Source: Bacteroidota bacterium
GTDB lineage: Bacteria > Bacteroidota > Ignavibacteria > UBA10030 > UBA8401
NCBI GenBank assembly: GCA_023229405.1
Contig: JALNZH010000115.1
Location: forward strand, 1 to 10,069
Length of the DNA stretch: 10,069 nt
Direction: 5' to 3'
In this document: piece by piece, positions 1 through 7,314 of the stretch
Layout of the letters: every line of letters starts with the position of its first letter
Numbering within the stretch: the stretch's first letter is position 1
Made by a program: the position numbers and the translations under genes
Notes under the pieces: generated by a model
Told to the model about the DNA's origin: nothing
Databases searched by the model: none
The model's input: only the letters and a program-made list of their open reading frames with translations

Positions 1-2
1 GT

Positions 3-3000
3 TCGCTACGGCTGAGCGCTAACTTTGCCACAATGCTGGGGCGTCCGCTAAATGAACTGCTCGGAAAAACATCGGATGAAATATTTCCGCCTGAGTTTGC
101 CCAAAAAATGATCGCTGATGACACGAACGTGCTTGCCAGTGGTGAGTTATTGGAGCAGGAGGAAGAATTCAATGGACGCATATATCATACCGTCAAATTT
201 CCAATTTTTCACAAAGAATCCGCGCGATATCTTGCTGGCTACACGATGGACATTACCGAACGCCAGCGTACGCAGGAACGTCTGGAACTGCTCTATAAGA
301 CGCTGGATGTAACATGTGACATTGTCTATTGGATCAACAAAGACGGACAGTTTGTCTATATAAATGCCGCTGGATGTAGAAATTTGGGTTACGCTCCGAA
401 TGAGCTATTGAAAATGCATGTCTCTGAAGTTAATCCCCGGGCCACGGCTGTGCATTGGACCGAACTCTGGAATAATTTAAAAGAGAAAAAATATTACACT
501 GCCGAAGCAGTACACCGCCGCAAGGATGGATCAGAATTTCCTGTCGAAATTTCTTCGACGTTTGTTCAATTCCGCAATCAAGAATATATCAATGGATTTG
601 CCAGGGATATTACTGAAAGAAAAAAATCTGAACAGACACTCTTTGAGGCGGAAGTACGATTCCGAACCATCTTTGATGAATCGCCGAATGGTGTCCTGCT
701 CATTGACAGTGATACAGGCCAGACGATAGAGGCGAATGAAGCTGCGTATTCACAATTGGAATACACCCGCGACGAATTTTTTGCGCTCAAAATCTCCGAT
801 TATGAAGCGGTGGAAAATCCGGAAGCGACGAAACGGCATATGCAAAAAATTATTAACGAGGGAAGCGACCATTTTGAGACTCGTCAACGGACAAAGAGCG
901 GAAAAATACAGTACGTTCACGTATGGGCGAAATCCATTCGATTATACGGAAGAAATTTGTTCTATGCAATTTATCAAGATGTTACGGAACAAAAGCTCGT
1001 GGAACGTTCACTGAGGGAAAGCGAAGAGCGCTACCGATCGATTGTGGAAAATGTTCGCGAAGCGTATTATGAAACCAACAGTCGGTCCATTTTCACGTAT
1101 TGCAATCCCGGCTCACTGATTATCAGCGGGTATAGCGAACAGGAATTATTGGGGATGAGTGTTTTTAATCTTATTGTGCCGGAACAGCGCAAATCGATGG
1201 TATTGAAGTACCGACTATGGGCGAAGGAACGGCGGGTGACAATGACATCCGAATTTGTCATCCAAAAGAAAAATGGGGAACGATTGTGGGTGGAACAAAC
1301 ATCGTATTGTCATTACAATGCAGAAGGGAAACTGGTTACAGCAACAAATTTCGTTCGGGACATTAAAGAACGGAAAGAATCGGAGAAGCAGATAGAAATG
1401 CTTGCTCATGCGCTTCGCAGCATTACGGAATGTGTCAGCATTACAGATTTGGAAGACCGGATCTTCTTTGTGAATAATGCGTTTTGCAAAACCTACGGTT
1501 ATGAGCCGTCCGAAGTGATAGGAAAGCATGTCTCCATACTGCGCTCATCCGGGAATAATCCTGAAACACTTTCCCATATTCTTCCGCGCACCGAACAAGG
1601 GGGGTGGCATGGTGAACTGTTGAACCAGAAAAAAAACGGCGAAGTATTCACCATCGAGCTTTCAACATCGATTATTCGAAATGAACAGGGAGAAACAATC
1701 GCTCTGATCGGTGTTGCGAAGGATATCTCGGAACGGAAAAAAATGGAAATGATTGTCCGTGAAAGTGAGGAGCGGTACCGTTTATTGTTTGAAAACAGCG
1801 GAGAAGCAATATTATTAACACGGGAATCCGGAGAAATTCTTTCGTTAAACCCCTCGGCATGCAAAATGTTTGGAGGAACGGAAGAGGAAATTCGTTCACT
1901 GGGAAGAGATGGATTGGTAGATCAGCGCGATCATCGGGTAACAAGTGCATTAGAAGAACGGTCCAAAACTGGGAAATTCAACGGCGAACTGTTGTTGCTG
2001 CGCAACGATGGATCAAGTTTCCCCGCGTTCGTTTCCACAATCCGGTTTGTGAATTCCAAGGGTGATCAAAAAACTAGTATGATCATCTCCGATCTCACGC
2101 AACGGAAACAGTCGGAAGAAAAACTGCGAGAAAGCGAGGAACGTCTGCGCTTATCCATTACCGCAGCCAATCAGGGATTGTATGATCTTGATATTCAAAC
2201 GGGGAAAGCAATCGTGAATGACGTTTATGCGTCTATGCTGGGATATGAACCGGAAACATTTGTTGAAACCTATACTGCATGGATTGACCGATTACATTCG
2301 GATGATCGAGAACGAGTGATGCAAGTGTTTACTGAACATATAAGTGGTAAGGCAAGCGATTTCAGAATTGAGCTCAGGCAACGGACGAAATCCGGAAAGT
2401 GGAAATGGATTCTTTCCATCGGGAAAATCATAGAATACACATCCGACGGGAAACCGAAACGGATGCTGGGAACAAATACTGACATCGACAATATGAAGCG
2501 CACAGAAGAGATGCAAATGCTACAAACTACTGCATTGGAATCTGCTGCTAATGGAATTGTTATTACGGATATGAAGGGAGATATTGTTTGGGTGAATAAT
2601 GCGTATACAAAAATGACCGGGTATACTCTGGATGAGGTACGAGGTATGAATCCCCGAATCCTAAAATCAGGAAAACAATCGGAAGTGCAATACAAAAAAT
2701 TGTGGGAAACCATTCTTTCCGGGAATGTTTGGCATGGTGAATTTATTAATAAAAAGAAAGATGGGTCGCTCTATATTGATGAAATGACAGTAACCCCTGT
2801 TCGCAATGCACACAATAATATTACTCACTTTGTTGGTGTAAAACAGGATGTTACGGAACGAAACAAAGCCGTGCAAAAAATTAAAGAACAGGCTATGCTG
2901 TTGAATGAAGCACACGATGCCATCATTCTCCAGGATATGGAATACGCAGTTCTTTATTGGAATAAAGGTTCCGAGCGTCTGTTCGGCTGGACGGCGGAGG

Positions 3001-3230
3001 AAGCGGTCGGAAAGGATATTCGTTCGTTGGTGTTTGAGAACAATAGCGAGTACCAAAAAAAGATGGCTCAATTACTCACCGATAATAATCTTATCGGTGA
3101 GTTTAACATGAACACCAAAGAACGTCAGCATATTATCGCGGATGTTCGGCTAAACATTATCTACGATGATGAGGGGAAACCATCGTCTGTCCTTTCCATC
3201 GGCAACGACATCACCGAAAAGAAACAGATC
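3..3230 (+). repeat. Array of nine tandem PAS domains within the hybrid kinase
   Basis: Protein-level repeat. The closing DIT/DVT-type motifs of successive PAS units are spaced 119, 124, 127, 121, 123, 130, 122 and 120 residues apart, and several units are joined by a repeated linker of the form RESEERYR/RESEERLR (nucleotides around 1014, 1754 and 2127). The first unit is cut by the window edge. Units 3 and 7 share the motif RQRTKSGK. Units 5 and 8 share VNNA near the start and a WHGE segment followed by KK(N/D)G. The units are otherwise well diverged, so this is old domain duplication, not a recent DNA tandem repeat. Confidence 0.85.
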
Positions 3231-4373
3231 GAAGCGCAATTTTTAAGAACACAACGGATGGGAAGTCTCGGGACACTTGCCGGAGGGATTGCACATGATC
3301 TGAATAATGTTATGGCCCCGATCTTATTGGCAATGGAGCTGCTGAAAAAATCTCATGCATCCGATACTTCGCAAAAAATTCTAGCATCGGTAGAATCCAG
3401 CGCGCGGCGCGGTTCGGAAATCGTTAAACAGATTCTGGCGTTTGCGCGGGGTGTGGATACGCAAAAAGTGCTATTACAGCCGCGGCATTTAATTAAGGAA
3501 ATCATCAGCATTTTCAAAGAGACCTTTCCGAGATCAATCACCATCACTACGGATATTCCGAACAATACATGGACCATCATGAGTGATCCGACGCATTTTC
3601 ATCAATTGATCATGAATCTGGGTGTCAATGCTCGTGATGCAATGCCGGAAGGAGGAACACTATCGATTGTTGCGGCAAACGAAACGTTTGACGAGCAGTA
3701 TGTTCGAATGAACATCGACGCGAAGGTGGGTTCGTACGTCAGGTTTTCAGTTCGTGATACGGGATCCGGTATCGCGCCGGGTATTTTGGATCATGTCTTC
3801 GAACCGTTTTTCACAACAAAGGAAGTGGGGAAAGGTACCGGTCTCGGCCTCTCCACAGTGTACACAATCGTGAAAAGCCATGGTGGATTTATTACGGTTC
3901 AGAGTGCGGTAGGAAAAGGAACGACAATGAACGTGTTTTTACCGGCAACGGTGCAATCATCCATTGTTGCCGAAGAAAAAAAGGAATATACCAATCTGAA
4001 AGGGAACGGGGAGCTGATTCTGGTCGTAGATGATGAACAAGCGATTCGTGAAGTGACACAACATACCCTTGAGTCGTATTCCTATACCGTGATTACCGCA
4101 ACCGACGGAGCGGATGCTATTGCCAAATATGCCGAGTACCGGGGGAAAATATCATTAGTCCTGACGGATATGATGATGCCGGTGATGGACGGTCGGCATC
4201 TGATTGTGACGTTGAGAAAAATCGATCCGAAAGTAAAAATTGTGGCATCAAGCGGATTGATCGATAAACAAAAGGCGATGAGCGGTGGTGATCAACCAGT
4301 GAATGCGTACATCGATAAACCATACACAGCCGAAACGCTGATGATGACTATCGCAAAGATCATTAAAGAATAA
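3..4373 (+). CDS. Multi-PAS hybrid histidine kinase with C-terminal receiver (5' end outside the window)
   Basis: Soluble sensor kinase predicted to sense cytoplasmic cues through PAS domains, autophosphorylate on His and pass phosphate to its own receiver. Numbering starts at the ATG at 33, which is internal: the frame is open from position 3 and the upstream codons (SLRLSANFAT) continue a PAS fold. Nine PAS domains end at DIT/DVT-type motifs near residues 73, 192, 316, 443, 564, 687, 817, 939 and 1059. The dimerisation domain carries H1088 in AGGIAHDLNN. The ATPase domain has N-box N1199, G1 box D1242-TGSG and G2 box GKGTGLGLS near 1266-1273. The receiver has D1333/D1334, phosphoacceptor D1379 (LTDMMMP), S1406 and K1429-P, so it looks functional. 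No membrane segment, Hpt or output domain is visible. It converges on the next gene. The sensed ligands cannot be told from the sequence. Confidence 0.95.
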   Translation, partial: SLRLSANFATMLGRPLNELLGKTSDEIFPPEFAQKMIADDTNVLASGELLEQEEEFNGRIYHTVKFPIFHKESARYLAGYTMDITERQRTQERLELLYKTLDVTCDIVYWINKDGQFVYINAAGCRNLGYAPNELLKMHVSEVNPRATAVHWTELWNNLKEKKYYTAEAVHRRKDGSEFPVEISSTFVQFRNQEYINGFARDITERKKSEQTLFEAEVRFRTIFDESPNGVLLIDSDTGQTIEANEAAYSQLEYTRDEFFALKISDYEAVENPEATKRHMQKIINEGSDHFETRQRTKSGKIQYVHVWAKSIRLYGRNLFYAIYQDVTEQKLVERSLRESEERYRSIVENVREAYYETNSRSIFTYCNPGSLIISGYSEQELLGMSVFNLIVPEQRKSMVLKYRLWAKERRVTMTSEFVIQKKNGERLWVEQTSYCHYNAEGKLVTATNFVRDIKERKESEKQIEMLAHALRSITECVSITDLEDRIFFVNNAFCKTYGYEPSEVIGKHVSILRSSGNNPETLSHILPRTEQGGWHGELLNQKKNGEVFTIELSTSIIRNEQGETIALIGVAKDISERKKMEMIVRESEERYRLLFENSGEAILLTRESGEILSLNPSACKMFGGTEEEIRSLGRDGLVDQRDHRVTSALEERSKTGKFNGELLLLRNDGSSFPAFVSTIRFVNSKGDQKTSMIISDLTQRKQSEEKLRESEERLRLSITAANQGLYDLDIQTGKAIVNDVYASMLGYEPETFVETYTAWIDRLHSDDRERVMQVFTEHISGKASDFRIELRQRTKSGKWKWILSIGKIIEYTSDGKPKRMLGTNTDIDNMKRTEEMQMLQTTALESAANGIVITDMKGDIVWVNNAYTKMTGYTLDEVRGMNPRILKSGKQSEVQYKKLWETILSGNVWHGEFINKKKDGSLYIDEMTVTPVRNAHNNITHFVGVKQDVTERNKAVQKIKEQAMLLNEAHDAIILQDMEYAVLYWNKGSERLFGWTAEEAVGKDIRSLVFENNSEYQKKMAQLLTDNNLIGEFNMNTKERQHIIADVRLNIIYDDEGKPSSVLSIGNDITEKKQIEAQFLRTQRMGSLGTLAGGIAHDLNNVMAPILLAMELLKKSHASDTSQKILASVESSARRGSEIVKQILAFARGVDTQKVLLQPRHLIKEIISIFKETFPRSITITTDIPNNTWTIMSDPTHFHQLIMNLGVNARDAMPEGGTLSIVAANETFDEQYVRMNIDAKVGSYVRFSVRDTGSGIAPGILDHVFEPFFTTKEVGKGTGLGLSTVYTIVKSHGGFITVQSAVGKGTTMNVFLPATVQSSIVAEEKKEYTNLKGNGELILVVDDEQAIREVTQHTLESYSYTVITATDGADAIAKYAEYRGKISLVLTDMMMPVMDGRHLIVTLRKIDPKVKIVASSGLIDKQKAMSGGDQPVNAYIDKPYTAETLMMTIAKIIKE

Positions 4374-4374
4374 C

Positions 4375-4392
4375 AACCGCAGGCTTGTGGTT
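4375..4392. terminator. Weak hairpin in the convergent gap, possible terminator
   Basis: Just after the stop of the multi-PAS kinase gene, AACCGCA and TGTGGTT pair as a 7-base-pair stem with one G-T pair around a GGCT loop. Neither side has a run of T, so it is not a convincing intrinsic terminator. It is listed because it lies in the 60-base gap between two converging genes, where transcription should end. A second small inverted pair, CACC-ATT-GGTG, follows at about 4401-4411. Confidence 0.2.
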
Positions 4393-4433
4393 TGCGTGAA
4401 CACCATTGGTGCAGTGCGCTTAGCTCTTCAATT

Positions 4434-5546
4434 TTACGATACTGCTGCTCTCGGGAACGAAATCGTTACGGTTGTTCCTTTGTGCAGAGTACTTTCAACC
4501 GAAAGGCGGCCTCCATATAATTCGGTGATTGTTGCCGCGATGGTTAAACCAACTCCGCCTTCAGTTTTGCGTTGTATTGATTGATCGTTGCCGAAGAACG
4601 ACGCTGATTGGGCGATTTCTTCGTTCGTCATCCCGCGTCCATTGTCGCGAATGGTAAGGGACAACATTAGATCATCCTGACTGGATGTGATGGTTACCGG
4701 ACTGTTCGCTTCGGAAAACTTACATGCGTTGTCCAGCACTTCATCGACGATTTTTCCAAAATCTGCGGGAGAAATCTGGAGTGCCGTATCGGTGCAGTTG
4801 ACGGTGAGAGCATCCGTACGCATTTTCATACGAACGTTTTCGTGTAAAATGGAATGAAGCACCGAGAGGTACGACGTAGTTACTTCTTTTCGCATTTCTT
4901 CGATTGTTTCACGGTCTTTTACCCAGATTTGCAGCATGGAATAGTATAGGATATTTTCATGCAGATGGCTGAGGCGTTTTCCCGACCGGGTGATCATTAA
5001 GGCTGCGGTCTCCACATCGCTTGGTGCGATGTCTTTTCCCGCGAGAAGGGATTGGGCATGCTCCAGAATATCCATCACGAGAATCTGCAGTTCATTGGAG
5101 AGCAGGACGATAAAACCCGTTTGAGTTTTCGTCAGTTTTGAATCGGTGAACGCTTTCCACAATTGTTGTTTTCTCAGGCGGACTTCGACGGCATGGATCA
5201 GGTCTTCCACTGAGAACGGTTTTGTTAAATAATCATCTGCGCCTAAATCCATCCCTTTCCTCAAGTCGAATCGTCCGACATTTACTCCGGTCATAAATAC
5301 GAAAGGGACTTTTCCCAGCTCCGGATCGACTTTAACGGTGTTGAGTAATTCATAACCATTCATGGAGGGCATCTGGATGTCGCTGAGTATTAAATCAGGA
5401 CTGATGGCGGAGGCAAGTTCGAGCGCATGCGCGCCGTTCTCCGCCAAATACGTGTCGTATCCAGCTTCGGTAAGGACGTCGTTGATTATTTTTCGCATAT
5501 CCGGTTCATCATCCACGATCAAGATCTTCTGTTTATGTCCCGACAT
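4434..5546 (-). CDS. Receiver-histidine kinase-like protein lacking the phosphoacceptor His (apparent pseudokinase)
   Basis: 370 residues. The receiver spans about 6-124 and is intact: D12/D13, phosphoacceptor D56 (LSDIQMP), T86, K109-P. A kinase-like module follows. Ungapped alignment with the neighbouring paralog from K109 onward places N151 where that protein has its catalytic His; its PHEFRTPLNGIL becomes SNELQILVMDIL, so the conserved Arg, Thr and Pro are lost too. The ATPase domain (about 260-366) keeps N-box N273, G1 box D301-NGRG and two of three G2 glycines (G331, G333; E329 replaces the first). It may therefore still bind ATP but should not autophosphorylate in the usual way. Known HisKA pseudokinases such as DivL act as scaffolds or allosteric regulators; a similar role here is inference. 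The start ATG is preceded by a weak purine-rich stretch (AAAGAAAGAA). No output domain is present. Confidence 0.9.
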   Translation of the reverse strand: MSGHKQKILIVDDEPDMRKIINDVLTEAGYDTYLAENGAHALELASAISPDLILSDIQMPSMNGYELLNTVKVDPELGKVPFVFMTGVNVGRFDLRKGMDLGADDYLTKPFSVEDLIHAVEVRLRKQQLWKAFTDSKLTKTQTGFIVLLSNELQILVMDILEHAQSLLAGKDIAPSDVETAALMITRSGKRLSHLHENILYYSMLQIWVKDRETIEEMRKEVTTSYLSVLHSILHENVRMKMRTDALTVNCTDTALQISPADFGKIVDEVLDNACKFSEANSPVTITSSQDDLMLSLTIRDNGRGMTNEEIAQSASFFGNDQSIQRKTEGGVGLTIAATITELYGGRLSVESTLHKGTTVTISFPRAAVS

Positions 5547-5715
5547 AACGTATATTCTTTCTTTATATAATAGATATTGATGTCCTGTGTCTTAAATTCT
5601 TGACGGAATTTCTGCTATTTTCTTCTGAAATGATATTAAAAAAATGCTTTTTCTTCTTCTAGAGCAAGTAAATAAAATAGATCAGTAACGGTATGTTGGT
5701 TTGAATTATCGTGTG

Positions 5716-6825
5716 TTATTCACCGGCAGGCAACGTAATGCATACCGTTGTTCCTTTATTTTTTTCGCTTTCAATCGTTAAGTCACCGCCGTGGATATCA
5801 ATTAATAATTTTGTTACAGCTAATCCAAGGCCAGCACCCTGTTGTTCATAATATCCCCGTTCGAACTGCTGAAATCCCGAAATCTTATGAAGCTGCTCGT
5901 CCGACATTCCACGCCCCGAATCGTGTATCACCAGGCAGACCTCTTGATCTTTTCGTTCACACGAAATGGTAATGACCGATGCGGCACTGGAAAACTTTAA
6001 GGAATTGTCCAATATTTCTTCAAGAATCTTCTTCAGAAAATGTCCCGAGATCTGTACGGATGTTTCGGCAACCGAAATATGAATTGCACCGGGCCGATCA
6101 TGTTTTTTCATTTCGTGTTCCGCCATGCTCGTGATAATGTCGCCGATTTTTATCGCCTGATCTCTTCGCAATTCCGCGGTCTTGTTCTCATCATGAAGCC
6201 ATAACTGCAATTGACCGAACAACACCATATTCTCTAGCAGGTGATGAAGGCGTTTGCCAGAACGGTTAATCATCCGGCCGATTTGTTTCACTTCTTCTTC
6301 GGAGATATGGTCTTCGTCGATGAGGATTTGCGAGAATCCTAAAATTCCATTCAGCGGAGTTCGGAATTCATGCGGCAGCGCCAAGGTAATATTGGATTTT
6401 ATATCGTCGAATTGCGATTCAAAGTACTTCTGAATAGTTTTTTTCTTTGCCAGCCGAACTTCTATGGCGTTGATTAATTCTTCTGCTGTGAAAGGTTTGG
6501 TGAGATAATCATCCGCACCCAGCTGCATTCCTTTTCGCATGTCTCCCGGACCGGCATTACCGGTAAGAAACACAAACGGTATTCCGGCAAATTCCTGTTC
6601 GTTTTTCAACGTGTTTAATAGTTCTATTCCGTCCATCTTCGGCATATTAATGTCGCACAGAATCATATCCGGGTGATGCATTTTTGCCGCAGCAAGTCCA
6701 TCCAGACCGTTTGTTGCTTCAATGATTTCGTATCCTATCATCTGTAGGGTGATCGTTATAACCTGCCGGTAGCTTTCTTCGTCGTCGATGACGAGAATTT
6801 TTTGTTTCGATACGGAAGGTTTCAT
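5716..6825 (-). CDS. Receiver-histidine kinase fusion protein (active paralog of the tandem pair)
   Basis: 369 residues from the ATG at 6825. An in-frame GTG at 6867 would add 14 residues but has no ribosome binding site, whereas the ATG has GGGAA nine bases upstream. The ATG also matches the paralog's N terminus (both reach KQKIL within a few residues). The receiver (about 8-125) has D14/D15, phosphoacceptor D58 (LCDINMP), T88 and K110-P. The dimerisation domain has H152 in the canonical PHEFRTPLNGIL. The ATPase domain has N274 (EILDNSLKF), D302-SGRG and GAGLGL at 330-335. All catalytic motifs are intact. An N-terminal receiver on a kinase suggests that phosphorylation by another kinase controls this one. 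No sensor, membrane or output domain is visible. It lies 169 bases upstream of the degenerate paralog on the same strand, so co-transcription is possible but not shown. Confidence 0.92.
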   Translation of the reverse strand: MKPSVSKQKILVIDDEESYRQVITITLQMIGYEIIEATNGLDGLAAAKMHHPDMILCDINMPKMDGIELLNTLKNEQEFAGIPFVFLTGNAGPGDMRKGMQLGADDYLTKPFTAEELINAIEVRLAKKKTIQKYFESQFDDIKSNITLALPHEFRTPLNGILGFSQILIDEDHISEEEVKQIGRMINRSGKRLHHLLENMVLFGQLQLWLHDENKTAELRRDQAIKIGDIITSMAEHEMKKHDRPGAIHISVAETSVQISGHFLKKILEEILDNSLKFSSAASVITISCERKDQEVCLVIHDSGRGMSDEQLHKISGFQQFERGYYEQQGAGLGLAVTKLLIDIHGGDLTIESEKNKGTTVCITLPAGE

Positions 6826-6904
6826 AAGCAGCAGTTCCCGACTAATTCCATGAGTACCATATTTCACAGTATTCCATGGAAAATATCACAATGAAAAAAC
6901 TTTT

Positions 6905-6925
6905 TTTACATACACATGGTGTAAA
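6905..6925. promoter_or_regulatory. Imperfect palindrome, possible operator
   Basis: Arms TTTACA and TGTAAA are separated by nine bases. The inner part also contains a partly symmetric ACACATGGTGT. It lies about 80-100 bases upstream of the preferred ATG of the receiver-kinase gene and downstream of the TATAAT on the same strand, so a bound protein could block transcription there. Such AT-rich palindromes also arise by chance, and no regulator gene is in the window. Confidence 0.25.
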
Positions 6926-6958
6926 GTAATAAATTAAAAGCATGAAATACAGTTGAAG

Positions 6959-6964
6959 ATTATA
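6959..6964 (-). promoter_or_regulatory. TATAAT, possible -10 element for the receiver-kinase gene
   Basis: The - strand reads GGTTG-TATAAT-CTTC here, an exact match to the sigma-70 -10 consensus about 134 bases upstream of the ATG at 6825. No hexamer like TTGACA lies 16-18 bases further upstream; that stretch contains CAGCGG instead. If real, the promoter would need an activator or a non-standard -35 element. The spaced TATACA/TGTATA arms overlapping this site could be such a binding region. Confidence 0.25.
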
Positions 6965-7115
6965 CAACCGCTCTTTCGGTACCGCTGTATATCAATATCC
7001 AAACGACAACTCCATTACCCGTTGTTTCATGGATATCCTTGCTCACTAAGAGAATCCTACCATAGAGTATGCCGTTGATGCTTTTTGAATTGTCTCGAGG
7101 CGAAGGAAAAGCGGA

Positions 7116-7232
7116 ATGTGCTATCCGTTTACATGTAGTTATGAAGGAAAGAACATTACCGGTTCACGATACGAAGGAAAGGCAACGTATTTTTGTCATG
7201 GATTTCGTGACTTGTGTATTGAAACTTACTGA
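7116..7232 (+). CDS. Possible small cysteine-containing protein of 38 residues
   Basis: Not recognised with certainty. The ATG is preceded by AAGGA with an eight-base spacer, a better ribosome binding site than those of the large genes here. The peptide begins MCYPFTCS and contains YEGK twice, ten codons apart, encoded by nearly identical DNA (TAYGAAGGAAAG at 7140-7151 and 7170-7181). It has cysteines at positions 2, 7, 27 and 34. The stretch YEGKATYFC resembles the core of YHS-type metal-binding domains (Y-GK-YYFC), but the peptide is too short for a full domain and the usual cysteine spacing after it is absent. It could be a chance ORF, a remnant, or a real small protein. It is antisense to its flanking genes. 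Confidence 0.2.
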   Translation: MCYPFTCSYEGKNITGSRYEGKATYFCHGFRDLCIETY

Positions 7233-7314
7233 ACAACAGTGAAATGATAAAAAACCATACTTCGTTACTATTGCATTTGACCGACATTTGTTATCGTAAC
7301 AGCAGCAGTATTGG

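Larger units (their letters stand above)
6826..7314. other. 489-base intergenic region between two - strand kinase genes
   Basis: No large gene is supported here. On the - strand, leading into the receiver-kinase gene, there is a TATAAT (6959-6964) and an operator-like inverted repeat (6905-6925). Between 6961 and 6991 lie nested arms: TATACA with TGTATA outside, ACCG with CGGT inside, and two direct copies of ACCGCT. On the + strand a possible 38-codon small ORF (7116-7232) follows a good ribosome binding site. Downstream of the 800-residue kinase gene, GTTAC/GTAAC arms far apart and a run of six T (- strand, 7249-7254) could be part of a weak terminator, but no compact stem is seen. Confidence 0.5.

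Noticed and set aside
33..35. ATG at 33 as the true start of the multi-PAS kinase
   Set aside because: The frame is open to the window edge and the ten codons before it continue the same PAS fold, so this Met is internal.
2270..3071. Long - strand open frames inside the multi-PAS kinase gene
   Set aside because: They are antisense to an unbroken, motif-rich coding frame, and their translations show no recognisable domain.
5630..5665. A-rich/T-rich hairpin between the two receiver-kinase paralogs as a terminator
   Set aside because: The complementarity is only short A and T runs with no GC stem, expected by chance in AT-rich DNA.
7102..7180. Three GAAGGAAA copies as a regulatory or CRISPR-like direct repeat
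   Set aside because: Spacing is uneven (41 and 30 bases), the unit is only eight bases, and two copies are explained by in-phase YEGK codons while the third is a ribosome binding site.
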